A stretch of DNA of 64,000 bases from Corynebacterium deserti GIMN1.010 (GCF_001277995.1 NZ_CP009220.1:2356001-2420000), one strand, 5' to 3'. Shown: positions 8,476 to 19,568, counted from the stretch's first letter. Translations and numbers: made by a program. The notes: a model not told the origin generated them from the letters alone.

Positions 8476-10227
8476 TTAAGAGGTTTTATTCACTTGAGCT
8501 GGGGTAGGAGTCTGAGTGATTTCAGCTCGCTCATCGTGCTTAGTGGTGTGAGCCTCTGCACGCATCCGTTCAATCATGTGCGGGTAGTGCAGTTCGAACG
8601 CAGGGCGCTCAGAGCGGATACGAGGCAGGGAGGTGAAGTTGTGGCGAGGAGGAGGGCAGGAGGTTGCCCACTCCAAAGAGTTGCCGTAACCCCATGGGTC
8701 ATCAACGGTAACGAGCTCACCGTAACGCCAGGACTTGAATACGTTCCATACGAATGGAATGACAGACAGGCCGAGGAGGAAGGAGAAGACCGTGGAGATC
8801 TGGTTGTAGATGGTGAAGCCATCGGAATCCAGGTAGTCAGCGTAGCGACGTGGCATACCCATGTTGCCCACCCAGTGCTGGATGAGGAAGGTGCCGTGGA
8901 AGCCAATGAAGGTCAGCCAGAAGTGGATCTTGCCAAGGCGCTCGTCCATCATGCGGCCGGTCATCTTGGGGAACCAGTAGTAAACGCCTGCACAGGATGC
9001 GAACACCACGGTACCGAAGAGGGTGTAGTGGAAGTGCGCGATCAGGAAGTAGGAGTCAGCGAGGTGGAAGTCCAGTGGTGGCGATGCCAGCATAATGCCG
9101 GTGAGGCCACCGAAGAGGAAGGTTGCCATGAAGCCAACGGACCAGATCATTGGGGTTTCCCAGGTGATGTGACCCTTCCACATGGTTCCGACCCAGTTGA
9201 AGAACTTCACGCCGGTAGGAACCGAAATCAGGAAGGTCATGAAGGAGAAGAATGGGAGCAAGACTGCACCGGTGACGAACATGTGGTGAGCCCACACAGC
9301 CATTGACAGTGCACCAATGGAGAGGGTTGCGAAGACGAGGCCGACGTAACCGAACATTGGCTTGCGGGAGAACACTGGGATGATCTCGGAGACGATGCCG
9401 AAGAATGGCAGTGCCAGGACGTACACCTCAGGGTGTCCGAAGAACCAGAAGAGGTGCTGCCAGAGGAGGGAGCCACCGTTGGCTGGGTCGTAGAGGTGTC
9501 CACCAAGTTTGCGGTCGTACAGAACGCCCAGTGCAGCTGCGAGCAGCAGTGGGAAGATCAGCAGAGCAAGAACGGAAACAACGAAGATGTTCCAGGTGAA
9601 GATTGGCATACGGAACATGGTCATACCAGGTGCGCGGAGGCAGAGGATGGTGGTGAGCATGTTGATTGCGGATGCAACGGAACCAACACCGGTTGCACCA
9701 ACGCCGACGATCCACATGTCAGAGCCGAGGCCTGGGGAGTGGATTGCGTCAGACAGTGGGGAGTACATGGTCCAACCGAAGTCAGCTGCACCACCAGGGG
9801 TCAGGAAGCCAGTCAGCATTGCGACACCACCGACGGTGGTGATCCAGAAGCCGAAGGCGTTCAGACGTGGGAAAGCAACGTCAGGCGCACCGATTTGCAG
9901 TGGCAGGACGTAGTTAGCGAAACCCCAAACGATTGGAGTTCCGTACAGCAGCAGCATGACTGTTCCGTGCATGGTGAACAGCTGGTTGAACTGCTCATTA
10001 GACAGGAACTGCAGACCAGGGGTGAAGAGCTCAGCTCGGATGAGCAGGGCCATCAAGCCACCGAGGAAGAAGAAGCTGAAGGACATGATGATGTACATAA
10101 TGCCCAGCTGCTTGTGGTCGGTGGTGGTCATCATCATCCATGCTTTGCTGCCCTTGCGTGCATGGCCTGTCGGCTCGGGCCTCTGAGGGGCGACGTGCCC
10201 GTCGACCCTAGGCGCCACAGCGGTCAT
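8476..10227 (-). CDS. ctaD: Cytochrome aa3 oxidase subunit I
   Basis: CtaD is the catalytic subunit of the terminal cytochrome c oxidase in the plasma membrane, reducing O2 and pumping protons. The 583-aa, roughly 12-helix protein shows the heme/copper ligands: [11 protein letters not shown] (heme a His), GHPEVYVL (CuB His, cross-linked Tyr and D-channel Glu), AHHMFVTG (CuB His pair) and [12 protein letters not shown] (heme a3 and heme a His). The ATG follows an AGGAGG site. It stands alone, away from ctaCF and qcrCAB, as is usual in corynebacteria. A GlxR-like operator lies upstream. Confidence 0.96.
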   Translation of the reverse strand: MTAVAPRVDGHVAPQRPEPTGHARKGSKAWMMMTTTDHKQLGIMYIIMSFSFFFLGGLMALLIRAELFTPGLQFLSNEQFNQLFTMHGTVMLLLYGTPIVWGFANYVLPLQIGAPDVAFPRLNAFGFWITTVGGVAMLTGFLTPGGAADFGWTMYSPLSDAIHSPGLGSDMWIVGVGATGVGSVASAINMLTTILCLRAPGMTMFRMPIFTWNIFVVSVLALLIFPLLLAAALGVLYDRKLGGHLYDPANGGSLLWQHLFWFFGHPEVYVLALPFFGIVSEIIPVFSRKPMFGYVGLVFATLSIGALSMAVWAHHMFVTGAVLLPFFSFMTFLISVPTGVKFFNWVGTMWKGHITWETPMIWSVGFMATFLFGGLTGIMLASPPLDFHLADSYFLIAHFHYTLFGTVVFASCAGVYYWFPKMTGRMMDERLGKIHFWLTFIGFHGTFLIQHWVGNMGMPRRYADYLDSDGFTIYNQISTVFSFLLGLSVIPFVWNVFKSWRYGELVTVDDPWGYGNSLEWATSCPPPRHNFTSLPRIRSERPAFELHYPHMIERMRAEAHTTKHDERAEITQTPTPAQVNKTS

Positions 10228-10679
10228 AGGTTCCTCCTGACTACGGGACGATCCATTCGGATTACCGATCGTCCTTTAACAACACTGCCTGATCTTAAGC
10301 CACAGGCAGGATCCGATGCCAACCCAAAAAGGCCGGTATGCAGCTAACTGTAACCCCTTTTCAGGCCCAAAAAAAATGTTTTTGAAAGATTGATAAAGCT
10401 TGTTCCAAGGATCGCTCCCGCGTGGGCATTGTGTTTCATTCAAAGTTGTGAAAGGGTTCACATTTTGCATGGCGTTTTACCAGTACGACCCACCCCCGGT
10501 TTCAACCCCTGTCACAGTTTTCACATCTCCCCCCGCTGGGGTTCAACCAAATGGTTGAGTGGCCCCCATCTGCGGTGGTTGGCACTAATGCTTGTGCCAG
10601 ATATAGCCCGATTTTAAAAGCGCTTTTCGAAGCTCCCCTCCCCCACGAACCGAAGGCACCAACGTCGAATGGCATCTCA
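10228..10679. other. ctaD upstream region
   Basis: About 450 bp with no supportable gene. It contains the ctaD promoter and 5' leader, runs of C, and a GlxR-like palindrome listed separately. Confidence 0.6.
10447..10462. promoter_or_regulatory. Candidate GlxR (CRP-type) operator
   Basis: The 16-mer TGTGAAAGGGTTCACA has both half-sites of the corynebacterial GlxR consensus TGTGA-N6-TCACA. It lies 220 bp upstream of the ctaD start. cAMP-GlxR control of respiratory genes is known in C. glutamicum; binding here is inferred. Confidence 0.6.
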
Positions 10680-11281
10680 CTACGACCTCATCCCCCTACC
10701 GCACTCCCCATTGATCCCTACATCGATTTCTTCAGTGAAGGCGACAAGCTTTGGCCACTTGCTAAACAGGTGGCTCGCGATACGAACACCATCGACAACA
10801 TGATCGGCGTCGTCATGGTCGCGCGGTCCATGTCTGGCCGCATCGTCTTTATTCCCTTTCACCGTTGGATCCCCTGCGATTTCGACAACTGGAAACTTCC
10901 CACCGTTACCCAATTGGGATCCGCCCGTGCACGCGTATGCGAGAAAGATAGTTGGGGCACGTTCGAGACCATGCCTTCCCAGTACTCGATGGTGACATCG
11001 TCGCTGCCGAGCACTGGACACAAAGGGGCTTCGCCAATACCAACCTTGATCGACAACTGAAGCAATACACAATTACTCACGTCATCGGGTTGGTCGTCAA
11101 TTCTTGCGCTGAATCGACCGCGCGTTGTGCGATGGAACTCGGCTGCCACGTCACCCCGGTCACCGATGCCACGGTCACTTTTAGTCACGCGGCGATGGAT
11201 ACAGAACACAGTAATAATGACCCGACTCTTGCGCGCTCGATTTCGACGACAGTGGATGTGATTAAACTCTCAGCCCGCTAA
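10680..11281 (+). pseudogene. Frameshifted isochorismatase-family cysteine hydrolase
   Basis: Two overlapping frames together encode most of an isochorismatase-like hydrolase. The first (from about 10701) reads IDPYIDFFSEGDKLWPLAKQ and continues through HRWIPCDFDNWKLPTVTQLGSARARV. The second (from about 10976) reads FPVLDGDIVAAEHW, FANTNLDRQLKQYTITHVIG and NSCAESTARCAMELG. Order and spacing fit one ancestral protein in which the reading frame changes between about 10965 and 10976. Candidate catalytic residues Asp (IDPY), Lys (NWK) and Cys (NSC) all survive, so the break may be recent. No convincing start codon or ribosome-binding site is seen. A sequencing error cannot be excluded. Confidence 0.75.
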
Positions 11282-11316
11282 AGACTTAAAGAGACATAAA
11301 GTAGGGGATAGAAAAA

Positions 11317-11346
11317 CCCGGATTCACGAGAAGTCGCAAATCCGGG
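11317..11346 (-). terminator. Rho-independent terminator of nrdF
   Basis: Inverted repeat CCCGGATT/AATCCGGG with a 14-nt loop, followed on the minus strand by a TTTTTC run. Confidence 0.8.
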
Positions 11347-11376
11347 ATTTACTTCTAACACTAGCTCTAGAAGCTG

Positions 11377-12841
<1,465 letters not shown>

Positions 12842-13330
12842 ATGACAATCAACGAGAAGATCGCATCAGCATTTAACAACCAAGTAACTGCAGAGCTTGA
12901 AGCTTCCATGGTGTACCTTCAGCTCTCCTACATCCTGGACGATCTGGGCCTCACCGGTATGCGCGACTGGATGAAGGCTCAGAGCGAGGAAGAGCTCGAG
13001 CACGCTCACAAGTTCGCTCAGCACCTCCTCGATCGTGACTACACCCCACAGATCGGAGACATCGCACCACCAAAGCTCGATGTTTCCTCAGCACTCGAAG
13101 CTTTCGAGGCATCCCTGGCACACGAGCAAAAGATCTCCGGCATGATCCGCGAGCTCGCTGCTATTCAGGACGCTGAGAAGGATTACGATTCCCGCGCACT
13201 GATCGACTGGTTCCTCAACGAGCAGATCGAAGAAGAGGCAACTGTCGGTGAGATCATTGACCGCCTCCGCATCGTGGGCAATTCCGGCTCCGGAATTCTG
13301 CGCATCGACGGAGAGCTCGGCTCCCGCTAA
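12842..13330 (+). CDS. ftn: Ferritin (iron storage)
   Basis: Ferritin oxidises Fe2+ and stores iron in a 24-mer shell. The 162-aa protein has the four-helix ferritin pattern: NNQVTAELEASMVYLQLSYIL (ferroxidase Glu), then EEELEHAHKFAQHLLDRD (E-x-x-H ligands), and FLNEQIEEEATVGEIIDRL. The start chosen is the ATG after TTGAAAGCC; the frame is open further upstream, but the N-terminal MTINEKIASAFN is the canonical beginning. A strong terminator follows. It lies beside Mn/Fe-responsive genes. Confidence 0.93.
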   Translation: MTINEKIASAFNNQVTAELEASMVYLQLSYILDDLGLTGMRDWMKAQSEEELEHAHKFAQHLLDRDYTPQIGDIAPPKLDVSSALEAFEASLAHEQKISGMIRELAAIQDAEKDYDSRALIDWFLNEQIEEEATVGEIIDRLRIVGNSGSGILRIDGELGSR

Positions 13331-13363
13331 ACCGCACCCGTTAAGGCGTACCGGTTTTAAATT

Positions 13364-13402
13364 AAAATGCCCTACTCCCCTCCTAGGGGTGTAGGGCATT
13401 TT
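13364..13402 (+). terminator. Rho-independent terminator of ftn
   Basis: Inverted repeat AAAATGCCCTAC/GTAGGGCATTTT, with the stem extended by TCCCC/GGGGT, and T-rich on either strand. Confidence 0.9.
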
Positions 13403-13514
13403 GTCATGGTTCTTTCGGTTGTCCTTGGGGCTAAATCCGGAAATTTACTCGAAAGCACCCGGAAAACCAGTAATAATGGTAATCAAATTAATTCCGCTTA
13501 TATAAAGAGGCATC

Positions 13515-14267
13515 ATGCCCCAAACCACCGAAAGCCACATGAACACTCCTTTAGGTACCGCCGCAAGCCCAGCAAAGCCACTCCTTGAGAGCGTCCTCGA
13601 CGAACTCGGACAAGATATTGTCAGTGGCCGTGTTGCTGTCGGCGAGACTTTTAAACTCATGGACATTGGTGAGCGCTTTGGCATCTCACGCACCGTTGCC
13701 CGGGAGGCGATGCGTGCCTTGGAGCAGCTTGGTCTCGTTGCGTCATCGCGGCGAATTGGTATCACTGTGCTCCCTCAGGAACAGTGGGCTGCGTTTGATC
13801 GTGCTATCATTCGCTGGCGCCTAAATGATGCTGGCCAGCGCGAAGGACAGTTGCAGTCACTAACTGAGCTGCGTATCGCTATTGAGCCGATTGCAGCTCG
13901 CAGCGTCGCACTGCATGCCTCCACCGCGGAGTTGGAAAAGATTCGTGCGCTGGCTACGGAAATGCGTGAGTTGGGCGAGTCAGGTCAGGGGGCGTCGCAA
14001 CGCTTCCTCGATGCAGACATCACTTTCCATGAACTCATTTTGCGTTTTTGCCACAATGAGATGTTTGCAGCGTTGATCCCGTCGATAAGCGCTGTTCTTG
14101 TGGGTCGCACAGAGCACGGTCTACAGCCCGACCTGCCCGAGCGCGAAGCGCTTGATAACCACGATAAGCTTGCCGACGCCCTCCTTGCGCGCGACCCCGA
14201 CGCCGCTGAGACCGCCTCCCGCAACATTCTCAACGAAGTCCGTCGCGCGCTGGACAGCCTGAATTAA
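13515..14267 (+). CDS. gntR1: GntR/FadR-family regulator, GntR1-like
   Basis: The 250-aa protein has an N-terminal winged helix (about residues 22-90; QDIVSGRVAVGETFKLMDIGERFGISRTVAREAMRALEQLGLV) and a C-terminal FCD ligand-binding domain (LTELRIAIEPIAARSVA...FHELILRFCHNEMF...HDKLADALLARD). Its position beside ftn and the MntR-like gene matches C. glutamicum GntR1. GntR1 represses gluconate uptake and phosphorylation genes and activates the PTS genes ptsG and ptsS; gluconate is the effector. An AAAGAGG site precedes the ATG. The stop overlaps tail-to-tail with the next gene. Confidence 0.85.
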   Translation: MPQTTESHMNTPLGTAASPAKPLLESVLDELGQDIVSGRVAVGETFKLMDIGERFGISRTVAREAMRALEQLGLVASSRRIGITVLPQEQWAAFDRAIIRWRLNDAGQREGQLQSLTELRIAIEPIAARSVALHASTAELEKIRALATEMRELGESGQGASQRFLDADITFHELILRFCHNEMFAALIPSISAVLVGRTEHGLQPDLPEREALDNHDKLADALLARDPDAAETASRNILNEVRRALDSLN

Positions 14268-14926
14268 CAGGCCACGCGCACCGCGTTGGCAACAGCCAGT
14301 GGGATGTCATGGGTAGCATCCCCAATGCGCAAGCGCAGCGTGCCGATGTCGCTGAGCACCTCGACCACCTCAATCGAGGCACCCACGGTCATTCCCACTC
14401 CTGTGAGGTAACGAACGATGGACGGGTTGCCGTCGCGCACACGTGAGACTGTCACCGCAGCACCCGGCGCGACATCAAGCAGGACCCGGCCCTCTGACTG
14501 GTGGATTTCGCCTGTTTCACTGGGAATCGGGTCGCCGTGGGGATCAAATTGTGGATACCCCACGGCTTGAAACATTTTCTCCAAAACGCGCGGGGACACA
14601 GAGTGTTCCAGCAGGTCAGCTTCGCCGTGCAGCTCGTGGGCGCTCAGCCCGAGTTTCTCTGAAAGAAACGTCTCGATGATTCGGCGGCGCCTAATTACAC
14701 CCACCGCGATGTCTCGCCCGGATGCTGTCAACTCAATATCGCCATAAGGACGGTAGTTAACAAAGCCCTCCACTTTAAGCTTTTTCAATGTCGACGACAC
14801 CGTTGACGCCGTCACCCCAATAACTTCCGCCAGCTTGCCTGTCGTTGGTTCCTCATCCCACTCTTCCGCGCGGAACAAGGCCGTGAGATAGTCCTCTACG
14901 ACGTGTGAAATAGCCTGCTGCGTCAA
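14264..14926 (-). CDS. DtxR/MntR-family metalloregulator, Mn-type ligand set
   Basis: The 220-aa protein has an N-terminal winged helix (TTGKLAEVIGVTASTVSSTLKKLKVEGFVNY), the dimerisation/metal domain (RRRRIIETFLSEKLGLSAHELHGEADLLEHSVSP) and a C-terminal SH3-like FeoA domain. At the position of DtxR Met10 it has Asp (VVEDYL), and at DtxR Cys102 it has Asp (EADLLEH). Those substitutions are typical of Mn-selective MntR rather than iron-selective DtxR. The TTG start with GAGGGAAAACA upstream is preferred; the frame is open to 14971. It begins 13 bp after the stop of a riboswitch-controlled exchanger. Its targets are unknown here, and it need not be the MntR already characterised in C. glutamicum. 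Confidence 0.8.
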   Translation of the reverse strand: MTQQAISHVVEDYLTALFRAEEWDEEPTTGKLAEVIGVTASTVSSTLKKLKVEGFVNYRPYGDIELTASGRDIAVGVIRRRRIIETFLSEKLGLSAHELHGEADLLEHSVSPRVLEKMFQAVGYPQFDPHGDPIPSETGEIHQSEGRVLLDVAPGAAVTVSRVRDGNPSIVRYLTGVGMTVGASIEVVEVLSDIGTLRLRIGDATHDIPLAVANAVRVAC

Positions 14927-14939
14927 TGTTTTCCCTCTA

Positions 14940-16145
14940 TTATTGTGCGTTGCTAGCCTCAAATTGTACATCTCTCTCTTTTTGAGGTTTCAGAACTTGA
15001 AGCGTAGGCACGATGTGCTTGCGGTTGATCCACAAGACAACCACCGCCAGCACCACATGCACCGCGCTGAGGATAAGGCGCTCTTCGGTGCCGGTGACAA
15101 AGAACTGAGCGGCGAACAATCCACACAGTGCCACGGCAGAAGCCCAGTGGAAGCGAAGCCCAATGATGATGGCCACGCCCAAAAGGGTCTGGGTAATCGT
15201 CAATGTGAATTCTTCCACTTGGCGGGGATTAAGGGCCATGTTTGCTGATCCACCACCCAGCAGGTGTGCCACCGGAATGGATCCAACCAGCAGCGACCAC
15301 TGGTTGATCTTTGAGGCGATCAAAGTGCCAATCGCCATTGCACCTAAACCCCGGGTGGCAAACAATACGGCGACGATAAATTCAGGTGCTTCAGAGGCTA
15401 GCGGTGCAAGCCATTGCACAAGCAGGAAGGAATCTATGCCCAAGTTCGAGCCGGCGGCTACGAGGGAGTTGGCAAAAGGTTCTGCTGCCATCAAGATGAC
15501 TGCCGCAGAAATGACGAACATCCACGTGATTGTGATTCGACGGGTCGTGGTGTCCAACTCCGCCACTGCAGCTGCGACGGATACGAATTCTGGTTCTTCC
15601 TCTGCTTCTGCCTTGGATGCAACAACCAGGTGAATGATGAAAATCGCGATGAGCACGACGCCGAACGCCAACGGAATGCTCCCGCTAACCGGAATAAGCA
15701 CTGACAACAGGGTGAGCAGCAGCAACACAGCAACATCACGCTTAGTGTCTTGTGGCAGGCGCAGAACCTTCTTGCGCTGGGTGTACAACGCCACCAACAC
15801 AACCAGTGGCCAACCGAAGCCCAAAAGCAAGCGGTTTGAACCATTCATGTTCGCTGATGCGTACTGTGCCATGGCAGGATCCGAGCCAGAGACAAAGGCG
15901 TAGTACAGGTCCACAGCATATTCGGGAAGCACCGCGACTAACGCAAGCAGGGCGACAGCCAACGCACCGGAAATGTCCTTGCGCACTGCCTCAGCTGCCC
16001 AGGCGAGAACAAACGACGCTGCCACAACAGCAGTGCCGTAAACCAACATGACAACAACTGGCGGTGCTTCTACACCTGCCACCCGAAATACCACGGCTGG
16101 CAACGCCAAGACAGTGCACGCCGCTAGCGATTTTGTAGGGAACAT
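14940..16145 (-). CDS. CaCA-family cation/proton exchanger, probable Mn2+ exporter
   Basis: This 401-aa protein has about 10-11 membrane segments in two halves typical of Na+/Ca2+ exchanger domains. The alpha-repeat-like motifs are LVAVLPEYAVDLYYAF with GSNRLLLGFGWPLVVLV, and LASEAPEFIVAVLFATRGLGAMAIGTLIASKINQWSLLVGSIP; the acidic, polar loop between them contains EAEEEPEFVS. The ATG at 16145 follows GAAGGAG. The leader is a yybP-ykoY riboswitch, so Mn2+ is the inferred signal and likely substrate; by family alone Ca2+ would be equally possible. The Mn-type regulator gene follows immediately. Confidence 0.85.
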   Translation of the reverse strand: MFPTKSLAACTVLALPAVVFRVAGVEAPPVVVMLVYGTAVVAASFVLAWAAEAVRKDISGALAVALLALVAVLPEYAVDLYYAFVSGSDPAMAQYASANMNGSNRLLLGFGWPLVVLVALYTQRKKVLRLPQDTKRDVAVLLLLTLLSVLIPVSGSIPLAFGVVLIAIFIIHLVVASKAEAEEEPEFVSVAAAVAELDTTTRRITITWMFVISAAVILMAAEPFANSLVAAGSNLGIDSFLLVQWLAPLASEAPEFIVAVLFATRGLGAMAIGTLIASKINQWSLLVGSIPVAHLLGGGSANMALNPRQVEEFTLTITQTLLGVAIIIGLRFHWASAVALCGLFAAQFFVTGTEERLILSAVHVVLAVVVLWINRKHIVPTLQVLKPQKERDVQFEASNAQ

Positions 16146-16155
16146 GGGGATCACT

Positions 16156-16280
16156 CTCCTTCGAGGTTTGGCTCGAAGGTCTCGCTCACCTGTATTTAGG
16201 CACGTGAGCCGGGCGCACAAAGTGTGTGCGCCGGTATGTCGACATCAACGTTTTTATCGAGCTACTCCCCTTCAGCAACC
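16156..16280 (-). ncRNA. yybP-ykoY (Mn2+) riboswitch with ribosome-site sequestering hairpin
   Basis: Read on the minus strand, the leader contains GAAGGGGAGTAGC, a GATGTCGACATACCGG segment, a GC-rich hairpin and GAGCGAGACCTTCG, which are the conserved parts of the yybP-ykoY aptamer. GAAGG at the 5' end (plus 16269-16273) can pair with CCTTC at the 3' end to close helix P1. The same 3' strand (CCTTCGAG, 16172-16179) is also perfectly complementary to CTCGAAGG (16158-16165), which contains the ribosome-binding site (16156-16162). The two helices are mutually exclusive, so metal-stabilised P1 should free the ribosome site and turn translation on. Confidence 0.88.
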
Positions 16281-16358
16281 AACATGGTTGCAGTTGCGTG
16301 TCGTGTGTGTCTACGGACAACACTTTGTTTGACTGCTCAAACACGTAGCTCACAGCAC

Positions 16359-16393
16359 AACTGCCCCCACCATAAGTACTGGTGGGGGCAGTT
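16359..16393. terminator. Strong hairpin terminator upstream of the riboswitch
   Basis: 14-bp perfect inverted repeat AACTGCCCCCACCA/TGGTGGGGGCAGTT with a 7-nt loop. It insulates the exchanger promoter from nrdE. Confidence 0.75.
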
Positions 16394-16410
16394 CTAAAGC
16401 GCTTATCGAC

Positions 16411-16447
16411 GCCCAAACCCGGGCCTCAAACAAGGCCCGGGTTGGGT
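16411..16447 (-). terminator. Terminator downstream of nrdE
   Basis: 11-bp perfect inverted repeat AACCCGGGCCT/AGGCCCGGGTT, extended by CCC/GGG across a one-base bulge, 16 bp after the nrdE stop. Confidence 0.75.
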
Positions 16448-16462
16448 GCTTCTAGGCGCAGC

Positions 16463-18610
16463 TTAAAGCATGCAGCTGACGCAACCGTCAACCTCAGTGC
16501 CTTCTAGCGCGACCTGGCGCAGACGGATGTAGTACAAGGTCTTAATGCCCTTGCGCCATGCGTAAATCTGTGCGCGGTTGATGTCACGAGTGGTGGCGGT
16601 GTCCTTGAAGAACAAGGTCAAAGACAGGCCCTGATCAACGTACTTGGTGGCAACTGCGTAGGTATCGATGATCTTCTCGTAGCCAATTTCGTAGGCGTCT
16701 TCGAAGTACTCCAAGTTGTCGTTGTTCATGTGTGGAGCTGGGTAGTACACACGACCAATCTTGCCCTCTTTACGGATCTCAATCTTGGATGCGATTGGGT
16801 GAATCGAAGAGGTGGAATTGTTGATGTAGGAGATCGAGCCGGTTGGTGGAACAGCCTGCAGGTTACGGTTGAACAAACCGTACTCCTGCACTGCAGCCTT
16901 CAAAGCAGCCCAATCCTCAACGGTTGGAACGGTAACGCTGGAGTTAGCGAACAGCTCCTTGACCTTGTCGGTCTTTGGCGCGAAGTCATTGGCATCGAAG
17001 CCATCGAAGTACTCGCCGGTAGCGTACTTGGAGTTCTCGAAGTTCGCAAAGCGCTCACCGCGTTCGCGTGCAATCTTGTTGGATGCGCGAAGTGCCTGGT
17101 AGAGCACAGCTGCGAAGTACACGTTGGTGAAGTCGAGTGCTTCTTCGGAGCCGTAGTACATGTGCTCGCGACCGAAGTAGCCGTGCAGGTTCATCTGACC
17201 CAAGCCGATTGCGTGAGCTGCGTTGTTGCCCTTGCGGATCGATGGGACGGAATCAATGCTGGTCTGCTCAGAAACAGCCGTCAAACCACGGATTGCGGTT
17301 TCGATGGTTTTCTCAAAGTTAGGGGAATCCATTGCCATTGCAACGTTGAGGGAGCCCAGGTTGCAGGAGATGTCCTCGCCGACCTCTGCGTACGACAGAT
17401 CATCGTTGAAGGTGGATGGGGTGGAGACCTGAAGGATTTCAGAGCACAGGTTGGAGTGGGTGATGCGGCCTTCGATGGGATTGGCTGCATTTACGGTGTC
17501 TTCATACATGATGTATGGGTAACCGGACTCGAACTGGATTTCTGCCAAGGTCTGGAAGAACTGACGTGCGTTGATCTTGGTCTTACGGATGCGATCGTCA
17601 TCGACCATTTCGTCGTAATGCTCGGTGATAGAAACATCAGCGAAAGGTTTGCCATAGATGCGCTCGACGTCGTATGGAGAGAACAAGTACATGTCGTCGT
17701 TACGCTTTGCCAGCTCAAAGGTGATGTCTGGGATGACCACGCCGAGGGAGAGGGTCTTGATGCGGATCTTCTCATCGGCGTTTTCACGCTTGGTGTCCAG
17801 GAAGGACAAAATGTCTGGGTGGTGAGCGTTGAGGTATACAGCACCTGCGCCTTGACGAGCACCGAGCTGGTTTGCGTAGGAAAATGCGTCTTCCAGAAGC
17901 TTCATCACTGGGATGACACCTGAGGACTGGTTTTCAATCTTCTTAATTGGTGCGCCAGACTCACGAAGGTTGGACAGCAACAGAGCCACACCGCCACCGC
18001 GCTTGGACAGCTGCAGTGCGGAGTTGATGGAACGACCAATGGATTCCATATTGTCTTCAATACGCAGCAGGAAGCAGGATACGGGCTCGCCGCGTTGTGC
18101 CTTACCGGAGTTGAGGAAGGTTGGGGTTGCTGGCTGGAAACGGCCGGACATGATTTCGTCCACAAGGTTTTCTGCCAGTGGGCGATCGCCGTCAGCCAAG
18201 GTCAGGGCAACCATGCACACGCGGTCTTCGAAGCGCTCAAGGTAGCGACGACCGTCGAAGGTCTTCAGGGTGTACGAGGTGTAGTACTTGTATGCACCCA
18301 GGAAGGACTGGAAGCGGAACTTAAATGCGTAGGCGCGCTTGAATAGAGTCTTGATGAACTCGAAGTCGTACTTATCTAAAACGATGGGATCGTAGTAGTT
18401 ATTGCTAACCAGGTAATCCAGTTTTTCCTTCAGGTTGTGAAAGAAGACGGTGTTCTGGTTAACGTGCTGCAGGAAGTACTGGTTTGCTGCTTCACGATCC
18501 TTATCAAACTGGATCATGCCGTTGTCATCATAAAGGTTGAGCAGTGCGTTGAGGGCGTGGAAGTCCATTTGATCACCGCGTGGTACGACGGTGGTTCCTG
18601 ATGCAGTCAA
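16463..18610 (-). CDS. nrdE: Class Ib ribonucleotide reductase alpha subunit
   Basis: NrdE reduces ribonucleoside diphosphates to deoxyribonucleotides with NrdF and the electron donor NrdH. The 715-aa protein shows PVSCFLL (disulfide Cys), SNLCSEIL (N-x-C-x-E radical site), [11 protein letters not shown] (second Cys), the Tyr pair region and the C-terminal CVSCML redox cysteines. It lacks the ATP-cone of class Ia enzymes. The start is a TTG preceded by AAAGGGA at 7 nt; an ATG at codon 15 is the alternative. It is third in the nrdH-nrdI-nrdE operon. Confidence 0.95.
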   Translation of the reverse strand: MTASGTTVVPRGDQMDFHALNALLNLYDDNGMIQFDKDREAANQYFLQHVNQNTVFFHNLKEKLDYLVSNNYYDPIVLDKYDFEFIKTLFKRAYAFKFRFQSFLGAYKYYTSYTLKTFDGRRYLERFEDRVCMVALTLADGDRPLAENLVDEIMSGRFQPATPTFLNSGKAQRGEPVSCFLLRIEDNMESIGRSINSALQLSKRGGGVALLLSNLRESGAPIKKIENQSSGVIPVMKLLEDAFSYANQLGARQGAGAVYLNAHHPDILSFLDTKRENADEKIRIKTLSLGVVIPDITFELAKRNDDMYLFSPYDVERIYGKPFADVSITEHYDEMVDDDRIRKTKINARQFFQTLAEIQFESGYPYIMYEDTVNAANPIEGRITHSNLCSEILQVSTPSTFNDDLSYAEVGEDISCNLGSLNVAMAMDSPNFEKTIETAIRGLTAVSEQTSIDSVPSIRKGNNAAHAIGLGQMNLHGYFGREHMYYGSEEALDFTNVYFAAVLYQALRASNKIARERGERFANFENSKYATGEYFDGFDANDFAPKTDKVKELFANSSVTVPTVEDWAALKAAVQEYGLFNRNLQAVPPTGSISYINNSTSSIHPIASKIEIRKEGKIGRVYYPAPHMNNDNLEYFEDAYEIGYEKIIDTYAVATKYVDQGLSLTLFFKDTATTRDINRAQIYAWRKGIKTLYYIRLRQVALEGTEVDGCVSCML

Positions 18611-18674
18611 AGGATTGTCCCTTTCGAGGTTTGAGTGAGGCGTTTTTGTGGCTATTTATATATGGACTTATGGG

Positions 18675-19133
18675 CTACAGTGTGGCCACTGGTTCGTGCG
18701 GTTCTAGGCCGAGAGTCTGAGCGTTGTGTAAAAGTCCTCCGCGAAGGATTTCTACGTCTTCCTCATTTCCCATCAACTCAAATCGGTAGACATAGGGCAC
18801 TTTACATTTTTTTGAAATGATGTCGCCGGCTAGTCCGAAGTCTGAGCCAAAGTTAGAGTTTCCACCAGCAACGACTGCCCTGATAAAGCTTCGGTTGTGC
18901 TCGTCATTGAGAAATCTGATGACTTGTGGTGGAACTGGTCGCGAGTTTTCGCCAGTAATTGATACTCCGCCACCGTAGGTCGGAGTGACCAACACATAAG
19001 GCTCGTTGATTTCTAGTGGTTCCTCTGCCTTGGTGAGCGGGATTCGCACATTGGGGAAATCAAGCTTTTGCACGAAACGATGCGTGTTGTTGGTGGCCGA
19101 GGAAAAATACACGATGAGCATCCTCGAACTCAC
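18675..19133 (-). CDS. nrdI: Flavodoxin-like RNR activating protein NrdI
   Basis: NrdI supplies oxidant to assemble the dimanganese-tyrosyl cofactor of NrdF. The protein begins [20 protein letters not shown] (FMN phosphate loop), followed by TPTYGGG and [17 protein letters not shown]. The GTG at 19133 gives 152 aa and the internal ATG at 19121 gives 148 aa. The AAGGGA site is close to the GTG and distant from the ATG, so the start is uncertain. It lies between nrdH and nrdE. Confidence 0.9.
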   Translation of the reverse strand: MSSRMLIVYFSSATNNTHRFVQKLDFPNVRIPLTKAEEPLEINEPYVLVTPTYGGGVSITGENSRPVPPQVIRFLNDEHNRSFIRAVVAGGNSNFGSDFGLAGDIISKKCKVPYVYRFELMGNEEDVEILRGGLLHNAQTLGLEPHEPVATL

Positions 19134-19334
19134 TTCCCTTCTAAATACCGCTATAGCGCACGGAAGAACTTCTATTATCCTCCATCCGACCTTCCATGGC
19201 TAGTAACCATGGTGAGGGGCTGGAGAAATACGAAACGCCGCCAATTAATAGGCGACGAACGTAGGGGGAAGGCCACATTCTAGGTGTGGCTTTGCGCGCT
19301 TGTTCGAATAACTTAACGCGCCAGAAACAGTTTC

Positions 19335-19568
19335 TTAAGCGACAGCGGCGGCCATCTCGCGGATGCGCTCTGGGCGGAATCCGGACCAGTGTGCTCCGTC
19401 CGCGACGACAACTGGAGCCTGTAGGTAACCGAGTGCGAGAACGTACTCGCGTGCCTCATCATCGAGGCTGATATCTACGAGGTCGTACTCAAGACCTGCG
19501 CGGTCGAGAGCCTTCTTGGTGGCGTTGCACTGTACGCAAGCTGGCTTGGTGTAGACGGTGATTGCCAT
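19335..19568 (-). CDS. nrdH: Glutaredoxin-like NrdH redoxin
   Basis: NrdH reduces the NrdE disulfide and is itself reduced by thioredoxin reductase. The 77-aa protein reads MAITVYTKPACVQCNATKKALDRAG, with the CVQC redox motif, and ends with the NrdH-type SGFRPERIREM. The ATG at 19568 is preceded by GGGAAGG; the open frame extends further but lacks a site. About 200 bp without a gene separates it from nrdI. The promoter region carries a NrdR box pair. Confidence 0.93.
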   Translation of the reverse strand: MAITVYTKPACVQCNATKKALDRAGLEYDLVDISLDDEAREYVLALGYLQAPVVVADGAHWSGFRPERIREMAAAVA

